DNA of 64,000 nucleotides from Cognatundibacterium crateris (GCF_010078235.1 NZ_JAABOS010000001.1:310001-374000), one strand, 5' to 3'; counted from the first letter of the stretch, positions 10,026 to 18,852 are shown. The notes: generated by a model from the sequence alone, not told the origin. Translations and numbers: made by a program.

Positions 10026-10610
10026 ATGAGTAAAAAGATCGTGTTAGCCTCTAACAATCAGGGCAAACTAAAAGAGTTTCATCAAATTCTGGCGCCGCTG
10101 GGCATAGAGTTGCTGCCGCAAGCGGCATTGGCGGTACCGGAAACGGACGAACCTTTTTTTACCTTCGTCGAAAATGCACTCAGAAAAGCCAGGCATGCTG
10201 CTGCAGTCACAGGTTTGCCTGCCTTAGCAGACGATTCCGGTATCTGTGTGCCCGCATTGGGTGGCGCCCCCGGAGTACTGTCTGCACGTTATGCAGGTGA
10301 ACCAAAATCCGATGCGCGCAATAATCAAAAACTGATCAGTGACTTGCAAAATCACAGCGACCATTCCGCTTACTATTATTGTGTTTTGGTGTATGTGCGC
10401 AGTGCAGACGACCCTCAACCCGTGATCGCAGATGGTGTCTGGCATGGCACTTTGCTGGCTGAAGCGCGTGGTGATGCGGGTTTCGGTTATGATCCTCACT
10501 TTTTGATTCCAGAGTTGCAGCAGACTGTAGCCGAATTATCGCCAGAGCAGAAAAACCGCTTATCGCATCGCGGTCAGGCCTTACGCAGTTTGTTTGAAAA
10601 GTTAAAATGA
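10026..10610 (+). CDS. rdgB: XTP/dITP diphosphatase (RdgB/HAM1)
   Basis: RdgB hydrolyses non-canonical purine nucleotides (XTP, dITP, ITP) to keep them out of DNA and RNA. The N-terminal SNNQGKLKEF motif, ADDSGICVPALGGAPGVLSARYAG and GFGYDPHF are diagnostic. The length (194 residues) is typical. The stop codon overlaps the hemW start (ATGA), which indicates translational coupling. The 99-bp region before it is A-rich and holds no other gene. Confidence 0.95.
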   Translation: MSKKIVLASNNQGKLKEFHQILAPLGIELLPQAALAVPETDEPFFTFVENALRKARHAAAVTGLPALADDSGICVPALGGAPGVLSARYAGEPKSDARNNQKLISDLQNHSDHSAYYYCVLVYVRSADDPQPVIADGVWHGTLLAEARGDAGFGYDPHFLIPELQQTVAELSPEQKNRLSHRGQALRSLFEKLK

Positions 10611-11857
10611 TTCCAATTAAACCAGTCGGACCAGCTTCTGTACCTAAGAAAAGTGCTGAACTGTCCGATATTCCTCAGGATGTTTTTGCCCAATACCTGA
10701 CACCGGGCGCATTGCACCTGACGGCACTTCCGCCATTATCGCTGTATGTGCATTTTCCCTGGTGTGTCAGAAAGTGCCCTTATTGCGATTTTAATTCGCA
10801 TGAAGTAAAAGGCAGTTTTGATGAGCAGGCCTATCTGCAGGCGCTGCGTACCGATCTGGAGATGTCCTTGCCCATGATCTGGGGGCGCCGCATCCATACT
10901 GTGTTTATCGGCGGTGGCACACCCAGCCTGATGTCGGCAGCCGGGGTCGATCGCTTATTATCGGATATCCGCACTTTACTGCCGCTGGATGCTGATGCAG
11001 AGATCACTCTGGAAGCCAATCCCGGCACCTTCGAAACAGAAAAGTTTAAGTCTTTCCGCGCCAGTGGCATTAATCGTCTGTCGATAGGCATACAAAGTTT
11101 TCACTCCGGCCATCTGCAGGCCTTGGGTCGCATCCACAATGGGGATGAAGCCAGGAAAGCGATAGATATCGCTGGCAGCTACTTTGATAATTTCAATCTG
11201 GATCTGATGTTTGCCCTGCCGTCACAAACCCTGGCAGAGTCGGCGCAAGATCTGGAAACCGCGCTGTCGTTTGCGCCGCGCCATTTGTCGTTGTATCACC
11301 TGACGATGGAGCCAAACACATACTTTGCTAAATTTCCGCCAGCTTTGCCAGATGAAGACAGCAGTGCGGAAATGCAGGAGCAGATACACGCGCGCATGGA
11401 AAGCGCGGGCTACCGCAATTATGAAGTGTCAGCCTATGCTTTGCCAGGACATGAATCCAGACATAATCTGAATTACTGGAATTTCGGTGACTATCTGGGT
11501 ATAGGTGCAGGTGCACACAGTAAGTTATCGTTCCCCCATCGTGTGGTGCGCCAGGCCAGATATAAACAGCCTAAAGCCTATATGGATGCAGTCCGCGCAG
11601 GCAATCCGGCGCAGGAGGCAAATGAAATTGTCGTCAGTGACCTGCCGTTTGAATTCATGCTCAATGCGCTGCGTTTGCAGTCCGGCTTTCCTGTTTCACT
11701 ATTTCAGGAACGCACAGGCTTGCTGTTAAACCGCATAGAAAAAGAACTACAACAAGCGGAAGCCCGAGGCTTGATTTACCGTGATCATGCATTGATTATG
11801 CCGACCGAAAAAGGTAAATTGTTCCTTAACGACCTGCAGGAAATCTTTCTCCCCTAA
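10607..11857 (+). CDS. hemW: HemW, radical SAM family heme chaperone
   Basis: HemW resembles coproporphyrinogen III oxidase HemN but is regarded as a heme-binding and delivery protein. The radical SAM motif CVRKCPYCDF follows YVHFPWC, with the three cysteines spaced CxxxCxxC. IGGGTPSLM, LEANPGTF and IGIQSF are further landmarks. HemW rather than HemN is favoured by the rdgB-hemW gene pair and by the length of 416 residues. The N-terminal 35 or so residues look like an unstructured extension. It overlaps rdgB by 4 bp. Confidence 0.9.
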   Translation: MIPIKPVGPASVPKKSAELSDIPQDVFAQYLTPGALHLTALPPLSLYVHFPWCVRKCPYCDFNSHEVKGSFDEQAYLQALRTDLEMSLPMIWGRRIHTVFIGGGTPSLMSAAGVDRLLSDIRTLLPLDADAEITLEANPGTFETEKFKSFRASGINRLSIGIQSFHSGHLQALGRIHNGDEARKAIDIAGSYFDNFNLDLMFALPSQTLAESAQDLETALSFAPRHLSLYHLTMEPNTYFAKFPPALPDEDSSAEMQEQIHARMESAGYRNYEVSAYALPGHESRHNLNYWNFGDYLGIGAGAHSKLSFPHRVVRQARYKQPKAYMDAVRAGNPAQEANEIVVSDLPFEFMLNALRLQSGFPVSLFQERTGLLLNRIEKELQQAEARGLIYRDHALIMPTEKGKLFLNDLQEIFLP

Positions 11858-11981
11858 GCTGAGAGCATGAAGCGACCAGTCAGGTTTGACCTGAAGTGTA
11901 GTGCTTGGCACTAGCTGCGTAAGCTGTGTAATGCGGCAATCGCAGCTTTGAGCATTGAAACAACAATTAGCTAAGGCTAAA

Positions 11982-12014
11982 AAAAGCTAAACAAAAGCTA
12001 AACAAAAGCTAAAC
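11982..12014. repeat. Three perfect 11-bp tandem repeats upstream of the HDOD gene
   Basis: The unit AAAAGCTAAAC occurs three times head to tail (11982, 11993, 12004), and degenerate GCTAA copies lie just before it (about 11969-11980). The period equals roughly one helical turn, so the units face the same side of the DNA. They end 16 bp before the ATG of the HDOD protein. They may be binding sites for a regulator or a slippage-prone spacer in the leader. Confidence 0.7.
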
Positions 12015-12030
12015 AGAAGTACGTTTATTT

Positions 12031-13221
12031 ATGACGCTATCCACAGGAATTACCACATTTCAGCCAGTTTTTAATCAGCAGCAGCAACTGATCGCTTTAT
12101 GCCCTGATTTTGCAAGGATGGATCAGGACGCTGCAATTGCAGCCTTGCAGCATTGGAAACAACTTGAATTATTCGATCAATTATCGGCACTGAACTGGAT
12201 GGTGGCTGTAAGCGACTTGAGTCAGTTGCCGGCTGATCTGCATCAGCGACTCCCGGCAAGCAGAATTATTTTATGTATTCCTGAACGGGTATGCCAGGGG
12301 CAGGAAATGCAAGCCCGTCTTAAGCATTTTTCGAGCTCAGGATTCCGGATTTATACCGATGATTTTCAGTCCGTCTCAGAACTGGCTTGGAGTGACACCA
12401 GAGATATCATCATCGATAGTCAGGCAGGGGTTCCGTTTTCCGCTAAGCTTTGGACCTTGCGCCTGAGCCAGGGACAGCACTGGGCTAAAAATGTAGGTAC
12501 AGCAGCCGTGCTTGAGCAGGCGCTGGCGGCAGGATTAAAAATGTTTTCCGGTGAGTATGCGTTTCACCCGGCAAAGAACAACAGCGCAGCCGACAGTTCT
12601 GCTAAAACCCGCTTGCTCAAGTTGCTAGGTTTGGTCGCACGTGATGCAGACTCTAAGGAATTGGAAGACTTGTTTAAACAAGATGCCAATCTGTCCTATT
12701 TATTGTTCCGGCTGGTCAGCTCCGCAGCATTTGCGCAGACTGTCAAAGTGAGTAACTTCGGGCAGGCGATCAATTTGTTGGGACGCAGGCAATTGCAACG
12801 CTGGTTACAGCTATTGCTGTATGCAAAGCAATCTGATCAGGGGGGCGCACTCAATCCACTGATGGCACGCGCTGCATTTCGCGCTGCAATGATGGAGGCC
12901 TTGGCTCAGCGTATGGGTTTCAATCGCGATATGTCCGATGGCGCATTTATGGTTGGTATGTTTTCTTTGCTGGATACTTTATTCGCCAGTCCCTTAACTG
13001 AAGTCTTGCAGCCATTGAGTTTGCAAGAAGATTACCTTGCAGCATTATTGCAGCGTAGCGGGCCTTTGGGACGTTGTTTGCAACTGACAGAAATAGCCGA
13101 CAGACGCTTTGAGCCTGCATTACGGGGTATGCTTACTGAATTAGCATTGTCTGAAGATGACTATTTATTGAGTGTGGCGCATGCATTTGCATGGGTCAAT
13201 CAGGTATGTAAGGACATGTAG
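12031..13221 (+). CDS. EAL-like/HDOD domain signalling protein
   Basis: The C-terminal half (about 200-396) matches an HDOD domain: LLKLLGLVARDADSKELEDLFKQDANLSYLLFRLVSSAAF, followed by the helix with INLLGRRQLQRWLQLL and a FMVGMFSLLD segment. The first 190 residues look like a degenerate EAL fold (FQPVFNQQQQ at the start, FRIYTDDFQ later) without the catalytic glutamate motif. This is the layout of known EAL-HDOD proteins, which act as non-enzymatic signalling adaptors. One base separates its stop from the ATG of the downstream PAS-GGDEF-EAL gene, so the pair is surely co-transcribed and likely acts together. Confidence 0.82.
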   Translation: MTLSTGITTFQPVFNQQQQLIALCPDFARMDQDAAIAALQHWKQLELFDQLSALNWMVAVSDLSQLPADLHQRLPASRIILCIPERVCQGQEMQARLKHFSSSGFRIYTDDFQSVSELAWSDTRDIIIDSQAGVPFSAKLWTLRLSQGQHWAKNVGTAAVLEQALAAGLKMFSGEYAFHPAKNNSAADSSAKTRLLKLLGLVARDADSKELEDLFKQDANLSYLLFRLVSSAAFAQTVKVSNFGQAINLLGRRQLQRWLQLLLYAKQSDQGGALNPLMARAAFRAAMMEALAQRMGFNRDMSDGAFMVGMFSLLDTLFASPLTEVLQPLSLQEDYLAALLQRSGPLGRCLQLTEIADRRFEPALRGMLTELALSEDDYLLSVAHAFAWVNQVCKDM

Positions 13222-13222
13222 C

Positions 13223-15229
13223 ATGACATCCCCATCTGTTGAGGATCTGACAGTCGCCATCACCTTGAGTGAAGTGGTACTGGTCTTGCCAGATGAAGAA
13301 CTTGAAGCTGGTATTAATCGGGCCACAACGGGGCTTTTTCCAGATTCGTTGGTTCAATTTGTGTGGGGGAATTCAGATATCAGTGCGGTGCACGAAGATA
13401 AGCATGTCTGCAGTCCCGTCACCCCGGAATGTTTTTTTCTGCTTTCCGCCCGCTATGGACAATACAGCGAATCTGATCTCAAAAAGCTGCATGTGCTGAC
13501 CGCGCTTACGGCGCGTTTGCTTGCTACAAGAAAAGAACTGCTGGAGCAAAAAAATAAGTGGCACAGCTGCCAGTTGCTACATACCCAGATCCTCGACCAT
13601 TTGCATGATTCTGTTATCACTATGGATCTGGCTGGATTTATCCTGAGTTGGAATCGTGGCGCTGAAAATTTATTCGGTTACAGTGCACAAGAGGTACTCG
13701 GTAAAAATGTTATTTTTTTATACGACGATGAAGATCAGGAAGATGAATTACACGACGATCATTTTCTTGAATATGGTGGCAGCACCATGGAAGTCAGGCG
13801 TAAAAAGAAGTCTGGTGAAGTATTCTTGGCCAGCCTCACGCTGAACACCTTAAAAGACAAAAACGGCACACCGATTGCTCTGGTCGGTTATCTCAGTGAT
13901 ATCACGCAGCGCAAGCAGACCGAACAACAATTAAATCACCTGGCGTATTTTGATCCTCTGACCAACCTGCCGAACCGGATTTTTTTTAATAAACTGGTCG
14001 ATCAGCGCTTACAAATTGCTCAGAGAAAGCAGCAGCGTTGTGCTATTTTGTTTGTTGATTTGAACCGTTTCAAAGCGATCAATGACACGCTTGGACATGA
14101 AATCGGTAACGCATTACTGCAGCAGGTAGCGCAACGCTTCCGCCAGGCACTGAGAGAAGAAGATCTCGTTGCTCGCTTAGGCAGTGACGAATTCGCGATT
14201 GCAATTGCCGATATTGCGAGCCAAACGCATGTCGGACTGGTAGTGGAAAAACTGCTCGCCAGCCTGGATGAGCAATTCCAGGTCGGCAGGATAGATCTCA
14301 GTATTGGCGCCAGCGTCGGTATTGCCATGTTCCCCGACGATGGAGGCAATGCAGATGTATTGCTGCAGCGTGCTGATATTGCTATGTATAAAGTAAAGCG
14401 TGACGCTACCGCATTTTCCAGTGATTACGCTTACTACAATCAACAGATGAATGCGCATGTTGCGGATCGTTTGTATCTGGAAACCAGTTTGCGTAAAGCG
14501 CTGGAGCAACAACAATTTTTCCTTTTGTATCAACCCAAATTTGCGACTACCTCCGGCCAGTTTGTATCCGTTGAGGCTCTGGTCAGGTGGCAACATCCTG
14601 AACGTGGCATGGTTTCACCAGCTGAATTCATACAAATAGCCGAAGATACCGGCCTGATCAGCGAGCTGGGGAATTGGGTGCTGCACTCCGCATGCAGGCA
14701 AGCACGCATTTGGCAGAATTCCGGTGTTTCGCCATTTCTGATCGGCGTCAATGTTTCTGCCCGTGAGTTCACGGATGCGCTGCCCGGAAAAATCGCTACA
14801 GCACTACAAGTTTATGGCATCTCCCCTCAATGGTTGCAGCTGGAAATTACTGAAAGTATGCTGATGCAAGGGGCAGATGAAGTCATCTGGATTATGGAAC
14901 GTCTCGTTGCACTCGGGGTAGGGTTAGTATTGGATGATTTTGGAACAGGGTACTCCAGTCTTTCTTATCTGAAGCGATTTCCTATTTCTACGTTAAAAAT
15001 TGATCAGTCATTTGTGCGTGGAATTCCATCAGATTCTAATGATTGTGCGATTGCCAGCGCAATTATCGTGATGGCACATCAGCTCAATTTAGAGGTTGTG
15101 GCAGAAGGCGTAGAGACGACAGAGCAATTTGAATTTCTCGGTGAGGCCGGCTGTAATCAGGTTCAGGGATATTTACTGTCGCAGCCAGTGAGTGCGGAAA
15201 AAATCGCAAATTTGTATCTAGGGAAATGA
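13223..15229 (+). CDS. PAS-GGDEF-EAL cyclic-di-GMP signalling protein
   Basis: A predicted cytoplasmic 668-residue protein for cyclic-di-GMP turnover. After an unassigned N-terminus of about 115 residues comes a PAS domain (ILDHLHDSVITMDLAGFILSW onward), a GGDEF domain and an EAL domain. The diguanylate cyclase site reads GSDEF (320-324), a tolerated variant, and the allosteric I-site RxxD (REED) sits exactly five residues before it. The EAL domain has EALVRW (451 onward), DDFGTGYSSLSYL and EGVET, so phosphodiesterase activity is likely retained. The ATG at 13223 is preferred because it lies one base past the HDOD stop. No membrane segments are seen. Confidence 0.9.
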   Translation: MTSPSVEDLTVAITLSEVVLVLPDEELEAGINRATTGLFPDSLVQFVWGNSDISAVHEDKHVCSPVTPECFFLLSARYGQYSESDLKKLHVLTALTARLLATRKELLEQKNKWHSCQLLHTQILDHLHDSVITMDLAGFILSWNRGAENLFGYSAQEVLGKNVIFLYDDEDQEDELHDDHFLEYGGSTMEVRRKKKSGEVFLASLTLNTLKDKNGTPIALVGYLSDITQRKQTEQQLNHLAYFDPLTNLPNRIFFNKLVDQRLQIAQRKQQRCAILFVDLNRFKAINDTLGHEIGNALLQQVAQRFRQALREEDLVARLGSDEFAIAIADIASQTHVGLVVEKLLASLDEQFQVGRIDLSIGASVGIAMFPDDGGNADVLLQRADIAMYKVKRDATAFSSDYAYYNQQMNAHVADRLYLETSLRKALEQQQFFLLYQPKFATTSGQFVSVEALVRWQHPERGMVSPAEFIQIAEDTGLISELGNWVLHSACRQARIWQNSGVSPFLIGVNVSAREFTDALPGKIATALQVYGISPQWLQLEITESMLMQGADEVIWIMERLVALGVGLVLDDFGTGYSSLSYLKRFPISTLKIDQSFVRGIPSDSNDCAIASAIIVMAHQLNLEVVAEGVETTEQFEFLGEAGCNQVQGYLLSQPVSAEKIANLYLGK

Positions 15230-15277
15230 TGCGCAGATCTTGTCAATGTGATCCCGGCAGGTTATAATCGAAGGCTT

Positions 15278-15367
15278 GGAAGGTTGGCAGAGCGGTTGAA
15301 TGCACCAGTCTTGAAAACTGGCGAGGTGTTAAAGCCTTCGTGAGTTCGAATCTCACACCTTCCGCCA
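15278..15367 (+). tRNA. tRNA-Ser(TGA)
   Basis: A 90-nt class II tRNA with encoded CCA end. The acceptor stem pairs GGAAGGT with ACCTTCC. The anticodon loop CTTGAAA in stem CCAGT/ACTGG gives anticodon TGA. The variable arm is long, as in serine tRNAs, and the T arm contains GTTCGAATC. It marks the left edge of a decayed accessory region. Confidence 0.97.
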
Positions 15368-15378
15368 GAAATTTAGAA

Positions 15379-15408
15379 AAAGCCCTTGATTTTCAAGGGC
15401 TTTTTTTA
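15379..15408 (+). terminator. Intrinsic terminator after tRNA-Ser
   Basis: A 9-bp perfect stem (AGCCCTTGA at 15381-15389, TCAAGGGCT at 15393-15401) with a 3-base loop is followed by seven Ts. It is 13 bp past the tRNA end. Confidence 0.93.
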
Positions 15409-16091
15409 TTCTTGCTAGCTTCGGTATGCCATCTGGTATGCCATTTGAGATTTAATGGTAATGCTTAACTAAAAATATTGCTAACCCAATCCATTTCTCG
15501 AAATTTTTCATTTCACCATGAGTCTAGCACCCGCAACAACAAGTCTATTAATATTTTAGGTAAGTTAATATATGCCGGTGCTTCCTTCGAATTGATACGG
15601 ACTCTCCTCTTTTGGCCTCCTACAAAGGTCTTGAGAGTCGAGTTTTTCCAAGCTCATCATGCTGAAAGTCAAGCTCACTAAATTAGCAATCGAAGGCTCA
15701 TCGACCACCATCTGATGATCGAGTAATCTCGAGCCATGCCCAATAGTGATTCGCAGGAGGTTGTGCTCACTCATTCTCCCCGAAGTTAGAAGCTACAATC
15801 TTGTGAGGTATTGTGGATCGCTTCGCCGATTTCGTCGGCGGAAGTAATGTGCGCAAAGATGGGGGCTGCCTGAATTGACTGCCGATTGGCATGTCTCAAT
15901 ACGACAAAATAGCTATTAAGAAAGGTATACCGTCGTGCGTGCTAGGTAGTCATCTTGGCGCGTGGGGTATCGAACAATGCCTGCTATTGGCCGTAGGCTG
16001 GAGAGGTGGATATAAATGTTCTAGCTTGGTTGGATTTGAGATTCTGTTCATTCATAAGAAACGAAATTAACTCAGTCTGAAGGAAACTGTA
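15409..16091. other. Gene-poor stretch downstream of tRNA-Ser
   Basis: No convincing gene is seen in these 680 bases. Short open frames exist on both strands, but none has a ribosome binding site or recognisable protein character. A short direct repeat GGTATGCCAT occurs at about 15423 and 15434. The position next to a tRNA and the lack of coding fit the eroded edge of an integrated element, but no integrase and no second copy of the tRNA 3' end was found in the window. Confidence 0.5.
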
Positions 16092-16439
16092 ATGATCGTT
16101 ATTTGGGTATATTCGTCCATTGTAGTTCTTTGTTTAGGTTTGGTTCCTTCTTTGCTGCCAAAAATTTTTGGTGGGATATCGAAGGAATATAGAGATTATT
16201 ACTCGAGGCTATTTTTATTTGTTTCTACGATTGGTTTGTTAAAAATGGCATTCGGTTTGTCGCTGGATGTATTTGGTTATTTGCTGTGGGGGACGGTTGT
16301 ATTTTGTATCGGGTTGACTTGGCGAGAGTCGAGAGCTTGTAGTCCTCTAAAGTGGATAGCTTGGCAGCAGATAACATTCGGTGTGATTGCGAATATTTCT
16401 TATTTCTCTAAGAGTATGTTTGCATTTTTGGCGCATTAA
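16092..16439 (+). CDS. Small hypothetical membrane protein
   Basis: An 115-residue protein I do not recognise. It has about four hydrophobic stretches: residues 1-22 (IVIWVYSSIVVLCLGLVPSLL), around 40-58 (LFLFVSTIGLLKMAFGL), around 62-78 and a final segment from WIAWQQITFGVIANISYF. An AAGGA ribosome binding site lies nine bases before the ATG. It stands alone among decayed sequence, and its base use is AT-richer than the core genes, consistent with acquired DNA. Confidence 0.6.
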   Translation: MIVIWVYSSIVVLCLGLVPSLLPKIFGGISKEYRDYYSRLFLFVSTIGLLKMAFGLSLDVFGYLLWGTVVFCIGLTWRESRACSPLKWIAWQQITFGVIANISYFSKSMFAFLAH

Positions 16440-16611
16440 AAAGCCAAAGGGGGGGGCGATTCAGACCACCCCTTGTAGGCTACGATCTAAGGAAAAAATG
16501 TCAGGCTACGCCCGATTCCAAACTCTATCCATGAACAAATGCGGCGAGGCAAGGACTCGGCTTTGCAAGGCCTCATCGTTACGTAGGCGCGAAGCAGTGT
16601 TTCGCTGTTTT

Positions 16612-17043
16612 CCTATTCCACCGCCCATTACCCTCCCTGCCACCCCTAACGCAGCAGACTTGGCCGCCACCGAAGACATTCAACTCACTCCCGCGGTCAA
16701 AGCACAAGCACTAGCCCTAAACAACAACCCGGTACAAATCTATAACTGGGTCAGAAACAACATCAGCTTTATCCCCAGCTATTGGTCTATCCAGGGCAGT
16801 GAACTGACATTACAAAACAAACGCGGCAACGCCTTCGATACCGCGAGTCTGCTGATTGCTCTGTACCGTGCAGCAGGTATTCCAGCCAGATACGTCTACG
16901 GCACAATTGATGTGCCAGCCGACAAAGTCATGAACTGGGTCGGAGGCGTCACCAAAGTCGAAGCGGCACGTATTTTGTTAGGGCAGGGCGGCATCCCGAA
17001 TACGGGGCTGGTCAGTGGCGGCAAGGTCAGCACCATTAGTTAA
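16612..17043 (+). pseudogene. Truncated transglutaminase-like domain protein fragment
   Basis: This frame resembles the transglutaminase-like region of very large surface or RHS-like proteins: LTPAVKAQALALNNNPVQIYNWVRNNISF, then QNKRGNAFDTASLLIALYRAAGIPARYVYGTI with the catalytic-type region, then VPADKVMNWVGGVTKVEAARILLGQGGIPNTG. It stops abruptly after SGGKVSTIS, where such proteins normally go on to the His/Asp part of the domain. The frame is open further upstream (to 16387) but that part does not look coding. I infer a fragment left by deletion. Confidence 0.65.
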
Positions 17044-17260
17044 GGAAAAGTTTGCATATCCATAATGGAATATCTAATTTTTGAATTGTTATCGAATTCG
17101 GATATTTCGATGATTGTGAGCTACAGTATATAAAATCCTTTTCATAATAATTCCACTCAAGAATTTACCGGTTCGATATGAAAAAGGATTACATTCTTGC
17201 GCCGACAAACATCATTGACGTCTCTCTGGTTGCGCAGGATAGACATCAAAGATGCTTAAT

Positions 17261-17280
17261 TAGATGTAATATGACATCCA
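17261..17280. promoter_or_regulatory. Probable VapB operator
   Basis: TAGATGTAATATGACATCCA is a near-palindrome (16 of 20 positions symmetrical, arms GATGT/ACATC). Further GATG/CATC half-sites lie at about 17243 and 17285. It ends 20 bp before the antitoxin start, as expected for an autoregulatory toxin-antitoxin operator. Confidence 0.6.
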
Positions 17281-17300
17281 ATTTGATGTAAGGAGCAGAA

Positions 17301-17501
17301 ATGAGAACCACCGTTACAATCGATGATGATCTCTATGAGAAAGCGCTAGAGATGGCCGACCCGGCTATGGATAAGGCAGATTTGTTTAGAGAAGCCGTTA
17401 AAACATTTGTTCGGGTTCAGGCTGCGAAACGCCTCGCTGCCTTGGGTGGCGTGTCACCTGCTATGGCGGATATTCCACGCCGACGTGAGGAGTCTGTTTA
17501 A
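17301..17501 (+). CDS. vapB: VapB-type antitoxin
   Basis: A 66-residue antitoxin starting [19 protein letters not shown], the ribbon-helix-helix DNA-binding pattern of VapB-type antitoxins (DUF2191 group). The C-terminal part, with conserved ALGG and a charged tail, would wrap the toxin. AAGGAG precedes the ATG. The stop shares one base with the toxin start, so the two are coupled. The pair appears intact although it lies among pseudogenes. Confidence 0.88.
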   Translation: MRTTVTIDDDLYEKALEMADPAMDKADLFREAVKTFVRVQAAKRLAALGGVSPAMADIPRRREESV

Positions 17502-17884
17502 TGAATCAAGTTCTGGTGGATACGTCCGTATGGATTGATCACTTCAAAAACCATAATGCCGGTCTCGCAAAACTACTCGCCTTGGATTTAGCGCTGACAC
17601 ACCCCATGGTGTTATTGGAACTTGCTTGTGGCACACCTCCATCCCCGAGAAAGCAAACACTGAGCGATATCGGATTACTCACACAAACACGTCAAGCCAG
17701 TATGAGTGAAGTGAAGCAACTCATTGAAACAGAAAAACTATATGGCCTGGGTTGCGGCGTAGTGGATATGTTCCTCTTGGCATCAGCGCTAATTACGCCA
17801 GGCACTGAGTTATGGACTCTGGATAAGCGCTTATCAGCATTGACCGAGCAATTCGGTGTTCAATACCAAGAAGTTTTACATTAA
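17501..17884 (+). CDS. vapC: VapC-type toxin, PIN-domain ribonuclease
   Basis: A 127-residue PIN-domain protein. The acidic metal-binding residues expected for VapC are all present: Asp7 (LVDTSVWID), Glu40 (LLELACG), Asp89 (GVVDMFLLASA) and Asp108 (TLDKRL). VapC toxins cut tRNA or rRNA; the target cannot be told here. It is translationally coupled to vapB, which should neutralise it and repress the operon. Confidence 0.9.
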   Translation: MNQVLVDTSVWIDHFKNHNAGLAKLLALDLALTHPMVLLELACGTPPSPRKQTLSDIGLLTQTRQASMSEVKQLIETEKLYGLGCGVVDMFLLASALITPGTELWTLDKRLSALTEQFGVQYQEVLH

Positions 17885-17973
17885 GACAGTAAGCATTCGA
17901 TTCGTCACGCGTGGTTTGAAAAATACTGCAATTTGTCAGCCATCCACTGGTAGCAAAGCACATTTTTTTTGGA

Positions 17974-18206
17974 ATGACCAGATCAGACGTGCAATTCATA
18001 CGTGAGAACTTTCCGTTCGGCAGCGAACTCAGCTTAGTCTGTGTCGGTAACACACTGATCGTCGGTGAAAGCTGTACCAATAGCGCAGGTGCCAGTGGCG
18101 CACGTCTGTTAGCTTTCGATGTCACCCCTAAAAAGCCGGATACCGCAGGTCTGCGTTTCAAATACACCGTCATCCAGGACACCGGCATTGAGAAGAGTCC
18201 CAATGG
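17974..18206 (+). pseudogene. Unidentified coding fragment
   Basis: An open frame, MTRSDVQFIRENFPFGSELSLV onward through GARLLAFDVTPKKPD and TVIQDTGIEKSPNG, runs straight into hsdR-like sequence at about 18207. The protein character (alternating hydrophobic strands, LLAFDVT) suggests a piece of a beta-rich, perhaps propeller-like, protein, but I cannot name it. No ribosome binding site is evident. It is best read as a fragment joined to hsdR by deletion. Confidence 0.35.
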
Positions 18207-18679
18207 TGCTTCCGACAAAATATCGAAACTGATTAAGCACTTTAAGAATGAGCTTTTTTTCCAGTATGGCGATCATCGTTGATTTGCTGACGACTGGGAT
18301 AGATGTGCCCAGGATCTGTCATCTGGTGTTTATGCGACGTGTGCGCTCCCGTATCCTGTATGAGCAGATGACAGGTCGTGCCACCCGGCGTTGCGATGAA
18401 ATCGGCAAAACTGTGTTTAAGATTTTCGATCCTGCAGGCATTTATGCTGCCTTGCAGGCGGTCAGCAATATGCGGCCGCTGCTGAAAGGTCCCAATGTCA
18501 CAATCGAGCAATTCCGGCTGGCTAAGCAACTCGTGCATGCGGTGGTGCTGGATCATTAGTTTGTGAGTCAAGCCTTCAGTGGTGATGGCGGGGCTAAGCG
18601 CCTCAATGTGGCGTTAGATAATCAGCTGGATCTGGTGCAGACTTCGCTGGCGGATGGAATCTGGTCGCAGGCAGCTTGA
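18207..18679 (+). pseudogene. hsdR: Remnant of type I restriction subunit HsdR
   Basis: Pieces of the HsdR helicase and C-terminal region are readable. ASDKISKLIKHFKNE is followed, after a frameshift in a run of seven Ts (18254-18260), by IIVDLLTTGIDVPRICHLVFMRRVRSRILYEQMTGRATR, the helicase motif V-VI region. After TIEQ the sequence jumps to AKQLVHAVVLDH, an in-frame TAG (18557-18559), then FVSQAFSGDGGAKRLNVALDNQLD and WSQAA-stop, which fits the HsdR C-terminus. So there is a frameshift, an internal deletion and a nonsense codon. The gene cannot make a working subunit. Confidence 0.78.
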
Positions 18680-18795
18680 ACTTGCGGTAAGCGCAATAGG
18701 CACAATAAATGCCATAAAAGTAAGCGTTCAAAGTAAATTAAGAAAACTTCTTATTTTAATTTTCACGATAAGTTAAAATAGCGACTGTCTTTAAT

Positions 18796-18830
18796 TTAAC
18801 TTAATTTGCTTTAACTTAATTTGCTTTAAG
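18796..18830. repeat. Two 15-bp tandem repeats before fic
   Basis: TTAACTTAATTTGCT occurs twice in tandem (18796-18810 and 18811-18825), followed by a partial third copy (TTAAG). It lies 23 bp before the fic start codon in an AT-rich leader. Confidence 0.6.
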
Positions 18831-18852
18831 TTACGCACGCTACTCCATCATC

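Noticed and set aside
15478..15774. Overlapping short frames on both strands after tRNA-Ser
   Set aside because: Neither has a start signal or protein-like composition.
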